Numbered from the stretch's first letter, positions 7,541-17,085 are shown. The stretch: 64,000 nt of DNA from Acidobacteriota bacterium (GCA_023389035.1 JAEWFC010000030.1:620001-684000), one strand, 5' to 3'. The notes: a model not told the origin generated them from the sequence alone. Numbers and translations: made by a program.

Positions 7541-9508
7541 ATGGACGAAAAGGTTCCACTATCAGAGGTTCTTTGGTTCCTGCGGAGGCCGGTGCAGTTC
7601 ATTGCGGACGTATCGGTGCTGACCGTGGCCTTCCTGCTTGCCTATCTGCCCGCTATCAACATCCAGCTCGGCGATTACTACCTTGAAAGTGCGTTGCGGC
7701 AGCTGCCCTTTGTCATCTTCATTCAATTCTCGTCGTTATTCCTAGTAGGCGGATATTCGATACTTTGGCGCTACGTAAGCATCGAAGATATTAAAGTCTT
7801 CCTGAAAGCTGCGGCGATCTCGACCGCGTTGCTTATCGCGTTTCGCTTTCTTCCGCTGCTTTTTCAGTTTGATCTCTGGCAGGTTCCGGTATCGGTTATC
7901 CTGATCGACTCGGTGCTGGGCTTTGGCGGCATGCTTGCGTTGCGTGTGTTGCGGCGATTCGTCTATGAGTTCGGTGACGACAAACGCGTATTTGCCGGAA
8001 GGAAGCGTCCGGTGCGTAAAGCCGCGTTGCTGGTCGGCGCCGGAAGGATCGGTGCGACGATCGCAAAAGAGGTAAGCGGCCGATACGACGCCGAGCTCGA
8101 CATTCGCGGGTTTGTTGATGATGATCCGCGTAAGAAAGGCGGCAGCGTAAGCGGTATCAAGGTGCTCGGCGGAACAGATCAGCTGCCGAGATTCGTGGAT
8201 GAGCTCGATATCAAGCAGGTCGTCATCGCAATTGACGAAGCGCAAGGGAAAGAGATCAGAAGGATCGTGGACATTTGCGGCAAGATCCCCGTCCGAACAC
8301 AGATCGTACCGAGCCTGAACGAGATCGCTCACGGACGCGTTGCGGTTAGCCGCATCCGCGACGTCGAGATCGAAGACCTGCTGGGCCGCGATCCGGTAAA
8401 GCTCGACGATAAGAACCTCCACGACCTGCTTACAGGCAAAACTGTAATGGTTACCGGAGCCGGCGGTTCGATCGGGTCGGAACTCGTCCGGCAAGTGATC
8501 AAGTTCAAGCCGGGATCCATCCTATTGGTCGAGCGGGCCGAGTTCTTCATGTTTCAGATCGAACGTGAACTCGCCGCTCAACACAAGGAGCTGAATGTCA
8601 TCCCGCTGATCGCTGACGTCGGTGACGCTCCACGGATGCGTGAGATATTTGAACGCTACCATCCGGACGTGATCCTGCACGCTGCTGCGCACAAGCACGT
8701 TCCTCTGATGGAGACGAACGCGGCCGAGGCAGTTAAGAATAATATCTTTAACACACGGCTGCTCGGCGAGATCGCCGGCGAGTTCGGCGCAAAGCATTTT
8801 GTTCTGATCTCAACGGACAAGGCCGTAAATCCAACGTCGATCATGGGCGCATCGAAACGCGTTGCGGAGATCGTGGTACAGGGCCTGAACCGAAAGCACG
8901 CCACGAACTATATGGCCGTGCGATTCGGAAATGTGCTGGGATCGGCAGGCTCGGTCGTGCCGATCTTTCGCGAACAGATCGCAAAGGGTGAGCCGATAAC
9001 CGTCACCGACCCTGAAATGACGCGATATTTCATGACCATCCCGGAAGCGTCGCAGCTTGTAATGCAGGCAGGGGCATTGGGTTCGGGCGGCGAGATATTC
9101 ATTCTCGACATGGGCCAGCCGGTCAAGATCCTGGACCTGGCAGAGGACATGATCAAGCTATCAGGCCTGACGCCGTATGAGGATATCGATATCGTTTTCA
9201 CCGGCGTTCGTAAAGGCGAAAAGCTTTTTGAAGAGCTGGAGATAACCGGCGAGGACCTTGAACGCACTCTGCACCCGAAGATCTTTATCGGCCGGATCGC
9301 AACCTACACGGACGCTCAGATCGCCGAAGTGCTTGAAAATTTCGAAGGGGCCGTGCGCCGCGGCAACGAGAGTGAGATACGAAGCATCTTCAATTCATTT
9401 CTTCCGGAGGCCTCCGTCGACGCTGAGATCGTTGTCTCCGGCCCGAAGGATGCGTCTTCCCCCGATCAATTCTTCGCACCATCTCATAAACTGAGCACTG
9501 CCAAATAG
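7541..9508 (+). CDS. CapD/FlaA1/WbpM-type UDP-sugar dehydratase-epimerase, membrane bound
   Basis: A 655-residue nucleotide-sugar modifying enzyme. Four hydrophobic segments lie within residues 15-135. A CoA-binding-like Rossmann domain follows (RKAALLVGAGRIGATIAKEV), then the catalytic SDR domain beginning GKTVMVTGAGGSIGSELVRQV near 300. Motifs include LIADVGDAPRM, HAAAHKHVPLMETN, STDKAVNPTSIMGASKR (in long membrane-bound members the catalytic Tyr is replaced by Met, as here) and FGNVLGSAGSVVPIF. Family members make 4-keto-6-deoxy sugars for glycans. Its divergent neighbour is the export protein; the aminotransferase starts 10 bases later. The exact sugar product cannot be told. Confidence 0.88.
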   Translation: MDEKVPLSEVLWFLRRPVQFIADVSVLTVAFLLAYLPAINIQLGDYYLESALRQLPFVIFIQFSSLFLVGGYSILWRYVSIEDIKVFLKAAAISTALLIAFRFLPLLFQFDLWQVPVSVILIDSVLGFGGMLALRVLRRFVYEFGDDKRVFAGRKRPVRKAALLVGAGRIGATIAKEVSGRYDAELDIRGFVDDDPRKKGGSVSGIKVLGGTDQLPRFVDELDIKQVVIAIDEAQGKEIRRIVDICGKIPVRTQIVPSLNEIAHGRVAVSRIRDVEIEDLLGRDPVKLDDKNLHDLLTGKTVMVTGAGGSIGSELVRQVIKFKPGSILLVERAEFFMFQIERELAAQHKELNVIPLIADVGDAPRMREIFERYHPDVILHAAAHKHVPLMETNAAEAVKNNIFNTRLLGEIAGEFGAKHFVLISTDKAVNPTSIMGASKRVAEIVVQGLNRKHATNYMAVRFGNVLGSAGSVVPIFREQIAKGEPITVTDPEMTRYFMTIPEASQLVMQAGALGSGGEIFILDMGQPVKILDLAEDMIKLSGLTPYEDIDIVFTGVRKGEKLFEELEITGEDLERTLHPKIFIGRIATYTDAQIAEVLENFEGAVRRGNESEIRSIFNSFLPEASVDAEIVVSGPKDASSPDQFFAPSHKLSTAK

Positions 9509-9518
9509 TCGAACTAAA

Positions 9519-10715
9519 ATGATCGCATCCACTGTGTCCAAAAGCAGAGTCTCAAGAAAAGCATCGTCGTTTACGGAATCGGTTATCCGCGAAATGACAC
9601 GCGAGGCGGTTAGGTACGGGGCCGTGAACCTCGGCCAGGGCTTTCCTGATTTCGCCGCCCCTGATGACATCAAGAAAAAAGCGATGGAGGCGATCGACGC
9701 CGATCACAACCAATACGCGATAACGTGGGGTGTCAAGGAATTTAGGGACGCGATCGCAGAAAAGACGGCTTCTTTCCTGGGACTTGAGATCGATCCCGAA
9801 ACTGAGATAACTGTCACGTGCGGCTCGACCGAAGGTATGATCGCCGCAATGATGGCGACGGTCGACCCCGGTGAAGAAGTGGTAGTTTTTGAGCCCTTTT
9901 ACGAGAATTACGCTCCCGACGCGATCCTTTCCGACGCGATACCGCGGTACGTGCCGCTGCATCGCGGAAATGACGGATACTTCTTTGACCGCGACGAGCT
10001 GCGCGCGGCATTCAGCCCAAAGACCAAAGCGATCATCATCTGCAATCCCAACAATCCAACGGGGAAGGTGTTTACCGAAGAAGAGCTCGCTTTCATCGGC
10101 GAACTATGCAAAGAGTTCGACGCACTCTGCTTTACAGACGAGATCTACGAGCACATTACCTATACCGATAGGACCGGCAAACCCGCCAAGCATGTTTCGA
10201 TGGCAAATATTGCGGGGATGCGGGAGCGAACCGTCGTAATCAACTCTCTTTCGAAAACGTATTCGGTGACAGGTTGGCGCGTCGGATACTGTATCGCACC
10301 GGCTGATATCACAGGTGCGATTCGCAAAGTGCATGACTTCCTAACGGTTGGTGCCGCAAATCCGCTGCAGCACGCGGGTGCTTACGCATTAAGTTTACCT
10401 GAAGCTTATTACGCCGATCTGCAAAAGGAATATCAGCGAAAACGCGACATGATCGTTCCCGCTTTGCAGGAGGCCGGATTCGATTGCGACGTTCCGGATG
10501 GTGCTTATTATGTGATGGCCGGGATCGCTGACTTCGGGTTCGCGAATGACGTTGAGTTTACTAAACATTTGATCCGCGAGGTCGGCGTCGCCGTCGTTCC
10601 CGGGTCGTCCTTTTATCATGACTCCGCTATGGGCTCGCAGCTCGTTAGGTTTTGCTTCTGCAAACGAGACGAAACGCTCAACGCCGCCGCCGAACGTCTC
10701 GCCAAACTACGATAG
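9519..10715 (+). CDS. PLP-dependent class I/II aminotransferase (methionine/kynurenine type)
   Basis: A 398-residue fold-type I aminotransferase. Visible motifs are NLGQGFPDF near the N-terminus, VTCGSTEGMIAAMMA (phosphate cup), IICNPNNPTGKVF, CFTDEIYEHITY (Asp and Tyr that contact PLP) and SLSKTYSVTGWRVGYCIAP, whose Lys forms the Schiff base. The GQGFPDF start and overall pattern fit kynurenine-oxoglutarate/methionine aminotransferases (YbdL-like) rather than AspC. Only 10 bases separate it from the sugar-nucleotide enzyme, so the two may be co-transcribed, but nothing indicates a sugar substrate. The closely spaced upstream stop supports the ATG at 9519. Confidence 0.88.
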   Translation: MIASTVSKSRVSRKASSFTESVIREMTREAVRYGAVNLGQGFPDFAAPDDIKKKAMEAIDADHNQYAITWGVKEFRDAIAEKTASFLGLEIDPETEITVTCGSTEGMIAAMMATVDPGEEVVVFEPFYENYAPDAILSDAIPRYVPLHRGNDGYFFDRDELRAAFSPKTKAIIICNPNNPTGKVFTEEELAFIGELCKEFDALCFTDEIYEHITYTDRTGKPAKHVSMANIAGMRERTVVINSLSKTYSVTGWRVGYCIAPADITGAIRKVHDFLTVGAANPLQHAGAYALSLPEAYYADLQKEYQRKRDMIVPALQEAGFDCDVPDGAYYVMAGIADFGFANDVEFTKHLIREVGVAVVPGSSFYHDSAMGSQLVRFCFCKRDETLNAAAERLAKLR

Positions 10716-10854
10716 ACCGTTGTAACCGCACCCGGTCGCCGCGCGTCTTTATCTTTCCAGGCATTTGGCTGAGGCATTGCCATTAGGCAACCTACTCCGG
10801 CCGATGCCGCAACAAAATAGATATAAAATTATTACCAGCTAATTCGGAGGTTCT

Positions 10855-11808
10855 ATGTATTTGAGATACATCGCGTTCCTTAGTTTATCGATCTGCTTCG
10901 CCATGCCTTTGGTCGGACAAACGCCTGCACCTCGAGGCGGTGCCGAGACACGCAGCTTTGCTTTCTCCATCGACGGGAATGGGGGCTATTTGGGCGTCCA
11001 AACGGTTGAGGTTTCAAGCGAGAACTATTCTAAATTTGGCTTGGATAAGGTCCGCGGCGTGGCCATTGAAAAAGTTGTCGAGGGTTCACCGGCGGAAAAG
11101 GCAGGATTACTGGCCGGCGACGTTTTGCTGCGCGTGAACGGTGACGAGATCACCAGTTCGCGAAAGCTAACGCGGGTGATCGGGGAGATCGCTCCTGATC
11201 ACACGGCTAACATCACGGTCCTTCGTGGCGGGGCAGAGCGCAACATTTCAGTGACGCTTGGAAAGAGGCCGGAACCCGCAGTTCCCGCTGCGATGTTGGG
11301 ACGGCTCGAAGGTTTCCGTCGCATACCTATCCCGCCCGATGCCGGATCGCTGGAAGGTTCGGTTCCGCCAATCGGAACTCCGAGCGAACCGATGATCTGG
11401 GCATTCGGCGGACGCCGACAGATCGGCGTATCGGCAAACGGACTTACTAAGCAGCTTGCTGATCATTTCGGAGTTGACGGCGGCGTGCTTGTCGCAAACG
11501 TCCGGGAAGATTCTCCCGCCGCGAAGGCAGGTCTTAAAGCAGGCGACATCATCGTCGAGGCGAACGGCAAGCCGGTCACGAATGAGAACGAGCTTGTGCG
11601 TGAGATCAACGCCGCGAAAGAAGGCGACGTGTCGATCACGTTCATCCGTGAACGGAACCGTCAGACGTTGAATGTCACACCTGAAGCGGCGAAACGTAAT
11701 CCGGGGACTTATTTTGAGTTTCCGGAAGCACCGGAAACCCCGGCTGCTCCGGGAACGTTTAGGATGACGCGTCCGGGGGCGTTCGGTTTGCCGCGGCTCA
11801 TCGTCTAG
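10855..11808 (+). CDS. Exported protein with two PDZ domains
   Basis: A 317-residue protein with a signal peptide (MYLRYIAFLSLSICFAMPLVGQ) and two PDZ domains. The first begins GGYLGVQTVEV and has EGSPAEKAGLLAGDVLLRVNGDEI; the second has EDSPAAKAGLKAGDIIVEANGKPV. Unlike HtrA/DegP there is no trypsin-like domain, so it is an adaptor or peptide-binding protein of the periplasm rather than a protease. A strong ribosome binding site (GGAGG, 7 bases ahead) fixes the start. Proline-rich tail. Followed by a terminator; probably monocistronic. Confidence 0.85.
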   Translation: MYLRYIAFLSLSICFAMPLVGQTPAPRGGAETRSFAFSIDGNGGYLGVQTVEVSSENYSKFGLDKVRGVAIEKVVEGSPAEKAGLLAGDVLLRVNGDEITSSRKLTRVIGEIAPDHTANITVLRGGAERNISVTLGKRPEPAVPAAMLGRLEGFRRIPIPPDAGSLEGSVPPIGTPSEPMIWAFGGRRQIGVSANGLTKQLADHFGVDGGVLVANVREDSPAAKAGLKAGDIIVEANGKPVTNENELVREINAAKEGDVSITFIRERNRQTLNVTPEAAKRNPGTYFEFPEAPETPAAPGTFRMTRPGAFGLPRLIV

Positions 11809-11829
11809 TACGTCTAAGATCGCAAAATG

Positions 11830-11860
11830 AAGGCGGTGGCTTTCAGGCCGGCGCCTTTTT
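11830..11860 (+). terminator. Terminator after the PDZ gene
   Basis: AAGGCG pairs with CGCCTT, with an inner GGC/GCC pairing, followed by a T-run. It abuts the stop codon of the convergent lipoprotein gene. Confidence 0.7.
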
Positions 11861-12489
11861 TATTTCGCACGCCGCTGAACAACGTCTTTGTATAGCTCAT
11901 TTGCCTGACTGCTGTTGTCGCGGGCTTTCTCCATTATCTCGCGATAGCTATTGCTCTGTTCTTCGAATATGCCCTTGACCTTATCTCGGACCTCAGCATT
12001 CTTTGGATCGTAGTTCGCCCTCAGAGATTGCGCGGCAGCACGGTACTTGGCGAATGCCTCTAATTGCTTTTTCAACGCCTCTTCTTTAAGCCGCAGGTAT
12101 TCCTGGTAGTCGGAATTGATACGCATATCCCGAGCCTGCTGGATCTTATCCACGGCTGTTCGCCCGTGCTCTGTTCCTTCATCGATAAGCTGTATTATTT
12201 CACCGGTCACCTTGCGAACTTGCTCAGTGTCATCCGCTTCCAACGCTTTTCTGAGCTGCAGCCGTTTGCCTTCCTTGTCTGCATCTCCTTCATTCTCTCG
12301 GTAGAGCTCCTTGATCTTTGTAAGCTCAGTGTTCGCATCGATGATCAGCTTAGCCGCTTCTGACGTCTCGTCAGCAGGAGCGAAAACACCTCCGCCAGAG
12401 CTCTTGCAGCCTAATGAGACGCCAAGGACGATCAAAAGAATAACCATAAGGTTAGCAAAGTTGTTTTGGCTCAAAAGAGGCGATCGCAT
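11860..12489 (-). CDS. Coiled-coil lipoprotein, last gene of the speD operon
   Basis: A 209-residue protein with a hydrophobic N-terminus and lipobox GVSLGC around residue 28, so it is probably a lipoprotein. The mature part is highly charged and helical (KLIIDANTELTKIKELYRENEGDADKEG, YLRLKEEALKKQLEAFAKYRAAAQSLRANY), suggesting coiled coils. I recognise no family. It follows the histidine-rich membrane protein by 41 bases on the same strand and is therefore likely the eighth gene of the polyamine-related operon. An envelope structural or adaptor role is inference only. Confidence 0.7.
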   Translation of the reverse strand: MRSPLLSQNNFANLMVILLIVLGVSLGCKSSGGGVFAPADETSEAAKLIIDANTELTKIKELYRENEGDADKEGKRLQLRKALEADDTEQVRKVTGEIIQLIDEGTEHGRTAVDKIQQARDMRINSDYQEYLRLKEEALKKQLEAFAKYRAAAQSLRANYDPKNAEVRDKVKGIFEEQSNSYREIMEKARDNSSQANELYKDVVQRRAK

Positions 12490-12530
12490 CAGTAAAATTA
12501 AACCACGAAGCCGCCGCGATCGGTAAGCAT

Positions 12531-13631
12531 TTAGATCGCCCTTACCACTGATTCATTTCCACGTCGCCGCCAGATAAATCCGTCGAGCACGTAATGGGTC
12601 AGCTGCGGTACTGCTAGCAGCGGCACGATCCACATTCTCCATTCGCTTAAGTCCCAGTATCCGCCGAACATCCAATCCTTCTCATGCCAAACTCCACGGT
12701 TCCAAACGAGCTCCTCAGCGTAAGCAAGTGCCCACAGCGTCGCGAGAAAAACGAGCCAATTGCCCGACAGCGATCGATAAACCGTGCCCGCCCTTTCTCG
12801 CCGGGCCTTCGCATAGAAATATATCAGTGCAAAATATGGCACGCCGTGAATGACCACATTTGTGACGGTGAAGGCGTAATCGGAATTGAACGCAACGATA
12901 CCCAGATACCAGCAGATCGCGGTGGTCGCGACTACGATATCTTTCCCAAGGCTAAGGAAACCCTTCGTCAGGTAAAGGTATAGCGACTTGAGAAAGTACG
13001 CCGAAAGGGCGATGACGTACAGAGGAAACACGACGTCGTCAAGAAACTGCGGAAGAAGGTAGAAATCATTCTCGACAAACCAGTTAAAGTTTCGCGGCAG
13101 CGACGTCATCCAGTAAGCGAGCGGGTAAATTGTCGCGAGATAGATCGCCGCCGCGTCGATGCTCCACGTGAGCCGATCGGTCTCGCCCAGTTTTCGTCGA
13201 TACAGGGCGACCCATCCATATTGCTGCCGCACAAAATGAAACACCGCAATTATGGCGAGAACTCGCCAAAAGGTGAGCTCGCCCTCGGAGTACAAAGCTA
13301 CACCGAATGCATACCCGATCAAGGGTACGAGCGTATATAGCCAAATGCGACGTTTGAATTCTTCGCTGTCGAAATAAACGCGAAAGCTGGTCGACCAAAC
13401 GTGGGCAACATCAATTAGCAGTATCGCGGTGATCCATGTCCAATCGGGCGAGTCTTCATGCAGAATTCCCAGCCGCCAACCAACCGCGAGCAGCAAGAGC
13501 GAGACGACAGCACTCCCAAGGAACACCGAGAGATCGATGTTTCGCGAAAAAAGCCATGTAGTTTTTTCGACTTCGTCGGTCACGTCATGTCCTTTTGGAA
13601 TCAGTGATCGCCGTCGCGGCGGCTGTGCCAT
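12531..13631 (-). CDS. Histidine-rich polytopic membrane protein
   Basis: A 366-residue integral membrane protein with about nine or ten hydrophobic segments. Histidines lie in or beside several of them: LLIDVAHVWSTSF, AVFHFVRQQYGWVALYRRK, VTNVVIHGVPYFALIYFY and VPQLTHYVLDGFIWRR. Such a pattern could bind metal, as in membrane desaturases or Brp/Blh-like proteins, but I cannot assign a family. The ATG at 13631 is preferred over a TTG at 13649 because AGGAGG lies nine bases before it. The gene starts inside the 3' end of the flavoprotein gene (47-base overlap), indicating translational coupling in the speD operon. Confidence 0.75.
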   Translation of the reverse strand: MAQPPRRRSLIPKGHDVTDEVEKTTWLFSRNIDLSVFLGSAVVSLLLLAVGWRLGILHEDSPDWTWITAILLIDVAHVWSTSFRVYFDSEEFKRRIWLYTLVPLIGYAFGVALYSEGELTFWRVLAIIAVFHFVRQQYGWVALYRRKLGETDRLTWSIDAAAIYLATIYPLAYWMTSLPRNFNWFVENDFYLLPQFLDDVVFPLYVIALSAYFLKSLYLYLTKGFLSLGKDIVVATTAICWYLGIVAFNSDYAFTVTNVVIHGVPYFALIYFYAKARRERAGTVYRSLSGNWLVFLATLWALAYAEELVWNRGVWHEKDWMFGGYWDLSEWRMWIVPLLAVPQLTHYVLDGFIWRRRGNESVVRAI

Positions 13632-15192
13632 GATGGAACGCCTCCTCAAACAATGCGATGCCGCTGAGATCCGTATGGGCGAAATGGATGTTCCGATAGG
13701 ACTTTAGAGCTTTGGTTCTCTCTGTTCCCCAGATGAAACCGGGGCGCGGGCTGATCATTGCGTGGCCCCAACGCATTATGTCAATGCGTTCCGTGAGATC
13801 ATAGATCTCGGGATGTGCCCGAGCAATATCGCTCATACATACGTCGGCAAGTTCGTCTCGGTCATAGTTGAAAAGTTTCGTACGGCCATCTTCTTCGTGA
13901 CACATCGGATAATAATAGGTCCACACGGTTGGGCCGTGATCCATGCCTTTTTGATGTGTTGCATTCACGTAGCCCAGACTCGGGCTTTCATACAACACAT
14001 TGTCCCATGCGAGTGGAAAATCGCGTGAGAACTGCGGTCGCGGCCGATTCTTCATAAAAAGATTAGCTACGAACCACGCGTTGTGATGAAATTCGTTCGC
14101 AGAAAAAGGCGGGTCGTCGGCGAATCCGCGAATGACAAATGGAGCAGTGAACATCGGTGAAGCATAGATCACCTTCTCGCAGCGAAACCCTCGCAGCTCG
14201 TTGTTCACGAGCGAGACGACGTCCACCCCGCGATCAGTTGGGATGATCGATACGACCATGTATTGGCGGTTTATACGATCGCCGATCGCTTGGGTCAGGT
14301 GGTTGACGAACCTGCCGTTTCCTTCTGGGAAAGTTATGAAAGGCTGCGACTCGTTACCCGCGGTTCTAACCCGTGAGCAAAAATAGAACAGCCCTGCCCA
14401 TGCCGAGGTTTGTTCAAGTTTGAGGCCATAGTCATCTCGGCAAGCATAGTCGCAATACCAGACAAGCCTTTCTGAATTGAAATTATTTTGCCGCAGCCAT
14501 TCACCAAATGAGATGCGGTCGAGTGCGGTCGCTTCAGGATCGTCTGAGCAGAGCGCGGTCGGAACAACGAACGCCCGGCGGCCGCTCGCGTCCCGCCAAC
14601 TCACCCAGCGGTCGATCTCTTTCTCAAACCGTTCCAGTTGTGCAATATCGTCAGGGCTCTCGCCGGCGTGAAGGTACAGGCCGTGATACCAACGGCCTTT
14701 GTAAAAGACGCGTTCCTCGGGCTTGCGGCAAAGAAATTCTTCCCTGATTCGCACATCGCCATCGGCCGAAGTGCCGTCGGTGAGCTGCATTTCATTTAGC
14801 AGTTCGACGAGTTCCGTGTTTTCGCGAAACGGCACCGGAAGATAATGTGCTCCCCAGGGGTAAGGCACGAGCGGACCATTTCCCGAACGCGACGTGCCGC
14901 CGGTCTCATTTTCAAGCTCAAGGACCACGAAGTCTTCGACTCCGCTTTTCTTCAATGCTCGAGCCGCTGAGAGACCTGCAACGCCCGCTCCGACGATCGC
15001 TACGCTCACGGACTGCCAGTTATCCTTAGAAACTTCAAAGCTGCGCCCTTCACGCAAAAGATGCCCCAGCGCCGCACTTTGTCCGACGATCTCACCCTCG
15101 GGCAACCCTCGTACAGATGCGTTACGGCACGCGGTTAAAGCCAGCGGTGCACCCAGGAACATCGTGAGCAATTCTCGTCGGGAAAGGTCCAT
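13585..15192 (-). CDS. Tat-exported amine-oxidase-like FAD protein
   Basis: A 535-residue flavoprotein. The N-terminus MDLSRRELLTMFLGAPLALTAC has a twin-arginine motif (SRREL) followed by a lipobox (LTAC), so it is probably folded in the cytoplasm, exported by Tat and lipid-anchored. The FAD Rossmann motif VAIVGAGVAGLSAARALKKSG lies near residues 64-84, followed by VLELENETGGTSRSG. The C-terminal NIHFAHTDLSGIALFEEAFHHG resembles the second FAD-contacting segment of flavin amine oxidases. Its position between a spermidine-synthase fusion and a membrane protein suggests an extracytoplasmic polyamine-type substrate; this is inference. TatB and TatC are encoded elsewhere in the window. Confidence 0.82.
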   Translation of the reverse strand: MDLSRRELLTMFLGAPLALTACRNASVRGLPEGEIVGQSAALGHLLREGRSFEVSKDNWQSVSVAIVGAGVAGLSAARALKKSGVEDFVVLELENETGGTSRSGNGPLVPYPWGAHYLPVPFRENTELVELLNEMQLTDGTSADGDVRIREEFLCRKPEERVFYKGRWYHGLYLHAGESPDDIAQLERFEKEIDRWVSWRDASGRRAFVVPTALCSDDPEATALDRISFGEWLRQNNFNSERLVWYCDYACRDDYGLKLEQTSAWAGLFYFCSRVRTAGNESQPFITFPEGNGRFVNHLTQAIGDRINRQYMVVSIIPTDRGVDVVSLVNNELRGFRCEKVIYASPMFTAPFVIRGFADDPPFSANEFHHNAWFVANLFMKNRPRPQFSRDFPLAWDNVLYESPSLGYVNATHQKGMDHGPTVWTYYYPMCHEEDGRTKLFNYDRDELADVCMSDIARAHPEIYDLTERIDIMRWGHAMISPRPGFIWGTERTKALKSYRNIHFAHTDLSGIALFEEAFHHGTAAATAITDSKRT

Positions 15193-15228
15193 TCGAAGTA
15201 GTTGCTGATCTGATCCGGCTCGCGAAGG

Positions 15229-16752
15229 TCACTCGAAGCGCCGCCACTCCGTCTCGTAGTAGCGGACAAGTGCCTGATTATCCAGTCGGTTCACCTCGAT
15301 ATCATCTGACGGGAGCGTCATGTCGGACGGAAAATCGAACATTGCGGAGAACGAGCCGTCATTCAGAAATTTTAGGTCGAGCCCGCCGGCCGGACGCTCC
15401 GGTGTCTCGAAAGGACTTAGCCTCGCTAGAGCGTAGCCCCAGACGCCAAAGCTCGGAACAGAGGTCTGGAACGGTTTAACTGCAAAGCCGCTTGCCTCGA
15501 GCGTCTTGATTATCGACCAATACGATTGGCGTGCATAAAGCGGCGACGTGCACTGGATTACTACCGCGGCATCCGGATGCAACTTGGCTTTAAGCAGATT
15601 GTAGAACCGCGTCGTGTAGAGCTTTCCCAAGGCGAAGTTGTTCGGGTCCGGAAAGTCCACGATGGCGATATCAAACGGCTCCAACTGGTTGCCATCGAGC
15701 CAAACGAATGCGTCGGTGTTGGTGACGGACACACGCGGGTCATCCATCGAGTTGTTGTTAAGCTCGGCGAGAACGGGCAGCTCTTTCGAAAGGCCCGTCA
15801 TTTTAGGATCCAGATCAACGAGCGTCACGCTTTCGACAGTCGGATATTTCAAGATCTCTCTCACCGCAAGGCCATCACCGCCGCCGAGGACCAGAATGCG
15901 TCGCGGCGTGCCGGGAAACGCGGCGAAAGCGGGATGAACGAGAGCTTCGTGGTAGCGATATTCGTCGAATGAATTGAACTGCAAGTTTCCGTTGAGAAAC
16001 AACGCGTGGCCGGTCTTTCCTTTCGTCACTACGATCCTTTGGTAAGGCGAGCTTGCGGCGTAGACGATCTGGTCGGGGAAAAGTCCGTCCTCGGCCAGAG
16101 TCGTCAGGCTGTCAGCTTTTATCAGCGCGATGCCGAGGATCGCGATCACGATAAAGCCCTTGACTCGAAGTAGCGTCAGCTTTCGATTCGGGATCAGCGG
16201 CTCAAGCAGCCACGTCGCCCAAATGCCGACCGCTGCATTCAGCATTCCAAACAGAAGAGACGTGCGGTTCAGGCCAAGTTTCGGCACGAAGAATATGGGG
16301 AACATCAAAGCCGCGACGAGTGCTCCGACATAGTCCAGGGCCAGCACACGCGAGACAAGCTCTTTGAAGTCCAGCTCATCCTTCAAGATCCGCATTAGTA
16401 GCGGGATCTCGAGACCCACTAGCGTGCCGATGATAAAGACCATCGAATAAAGAATGATGCCGAAGTAGGAAACGTAGGCGAACGACAGGAAGAGAAGAGG
16501 CGCCGAAGCTCCGCCAAGGATCGCTACCGAAAGTTCGATATCAATAAACTTTTCGGCGACATTCTTTTCGATAAAGCGTGAGAGGTAGGATCCCACGCCC
16601 ATCGCGAAAAGGTAAATGCCGATGATAAGGGAAAACTGGGTGACGGAATCACCCAGCACGTACGATGAGACCGTGGCTGCTAATAGCTCGTAGATCAGCC
16701 CGCAGGTGGCGATGATGACTACGTTTAGGAAAAGTAGCGGAACGTGCTTCAT
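15229..16752 (-). CDS. Membrane-fused spermidine-synthase-like aminopropyltransferase
   Basis: A 507-residue two-part protein. Residues 1-215 contain about seven hydrophobic helices (PLLFLNVVIIATCGLIYEL, YFGIILYSMVFIIGTLVGLEIPLL and others). From about 225 a spermidine-synthase fold follows: RIVVTKGKTGHALFLNGNLQ, then RYHEALVHPAFAAF, LVLGGGDGLAVREILKY (decarboxylated-SAM binding), TLVDLDPKM and IVDFPDPNN, matching the catalytic D-x-PDP motif. Spermidine synthases transfer an aminopropyl group from decarboxylated SAM to an amine. The enzyme that makes that donor, SpeD, starts the same operon. The membrane half implies an acceptor or product at the membrane. Gap to DUF350: 78 bases. Confidence 0.88.
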   Translation of the reverse strand: MKHVPLLFLNVVIIATCGLIYELLAATVSSYVLGDSVTQFSLIIGIYLFAMGVGSYLSRFIEKNVAEKFIDIELSVAILGGASAPLLFLSFAYVSYFGIILYSMVFIIGTLVGLEIPLLMRILKDELDFKELVSRVLALDYVGALVAALMFPIFFVPKLGLNRTSLLFGMLNAAVGIWATWLLEPLIPNRKLTLLRVKGFIVIAILGIALIKADSLTTLAEDGLFPDQIVYAASSPYQRIVVTKGKTGHALFLNGNLQFNSFDEYRYHEALVHPAFAAFPGTPRRILVLGGGDGLAVREILKYPTVESVTLVDLDPKMTGLSKELPVLAELNNNSMDDPRVSVTNTDAFVWLDGNQLEPFDIAIVDFPDPNNFALGKLYTTRFYNLLKAKLHPDAAVVIQCTSPLYARQSYWSIIKTLEASGFAVKPFQTSVPSFGVWGYALARLSPFETPERPAGGLDLKFLNDGSFSAMFDFPSDMTLPSDDIEVNRLDNQALVRYYETEWRRFE

Positions 16753-16830
16753 GCGAATTCAAACGGGAACCGGCATGGACAGGATCTAAAATTCAGCTCC
16801 CTCTGTGACCCCGCCGCCGTTTGAACCCGG

Positions 16831-17085
16831 TTAGCCGTGGATCGCGGCGGCGATGATGATCGAAATACCGATCATGATAGCTCCGATTATGAGCCCGAGA
16901 GCAGTATTGTGGTCTTCCTCGATCTCATGGTGGATATCGAACACGCGGCTAAGTATAAAATACGCGATCGTGAAAAAGAATAATCCGATAATAACGAAGA
17001 TCAGCGTCGTCACCAGGATCTCGGCGAGCTGGTCAAACCGAACGACAAACCCCAATACGCTTGGAGCAAAAAGATTCATCAACAT
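16831..17085 (-). CDS. DUF350 membrane protein
   Basis: An 84-residue protein with two strong hydrophobic helices (LAEILVTTLIFVIIGLFFFTIAYFIL and ALGLIIGAIMIGISIIIAAAIHG) separated by an acidic, His-containing stretch FDIHHEIEEDHNTA. This pattern of a two-helix hairpin with a polar loop and a second GLIIG helix is characteristic of DUF350 (YjfL-like). The function is not known; DUF350 genes recur beside speD, DUF4178 and ATP-grasp ligases. The start codon directly abuts the stop of the 49-residue upstream peptide, so expression is coupled. Confidence 0.85.
   Translation of the reverse strand: MLMNLFAPSVLGFVVRFDQLAEILVTTLIFVIIGLFFFTIAYFILSRVFDIHHEIEEDHNTALGLIIGAIMIGISIIIAAAIHG

Noticed and set aside
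7742..8494. A 250-residue frame on the minus strand across the CapD-like gene
   Set aside because: It lies opposite a gene with clear motifs, has no domain of its own and no ribosome binding site; it is a shadow of codon bias.
11860..12489. Terminator at 11830-11860 as part of the lipoprotein gene
   Set aside because: The hairpin reads best after the convergent PDZ gene on the plus strand; it only touches the lipoprotein stop codon.
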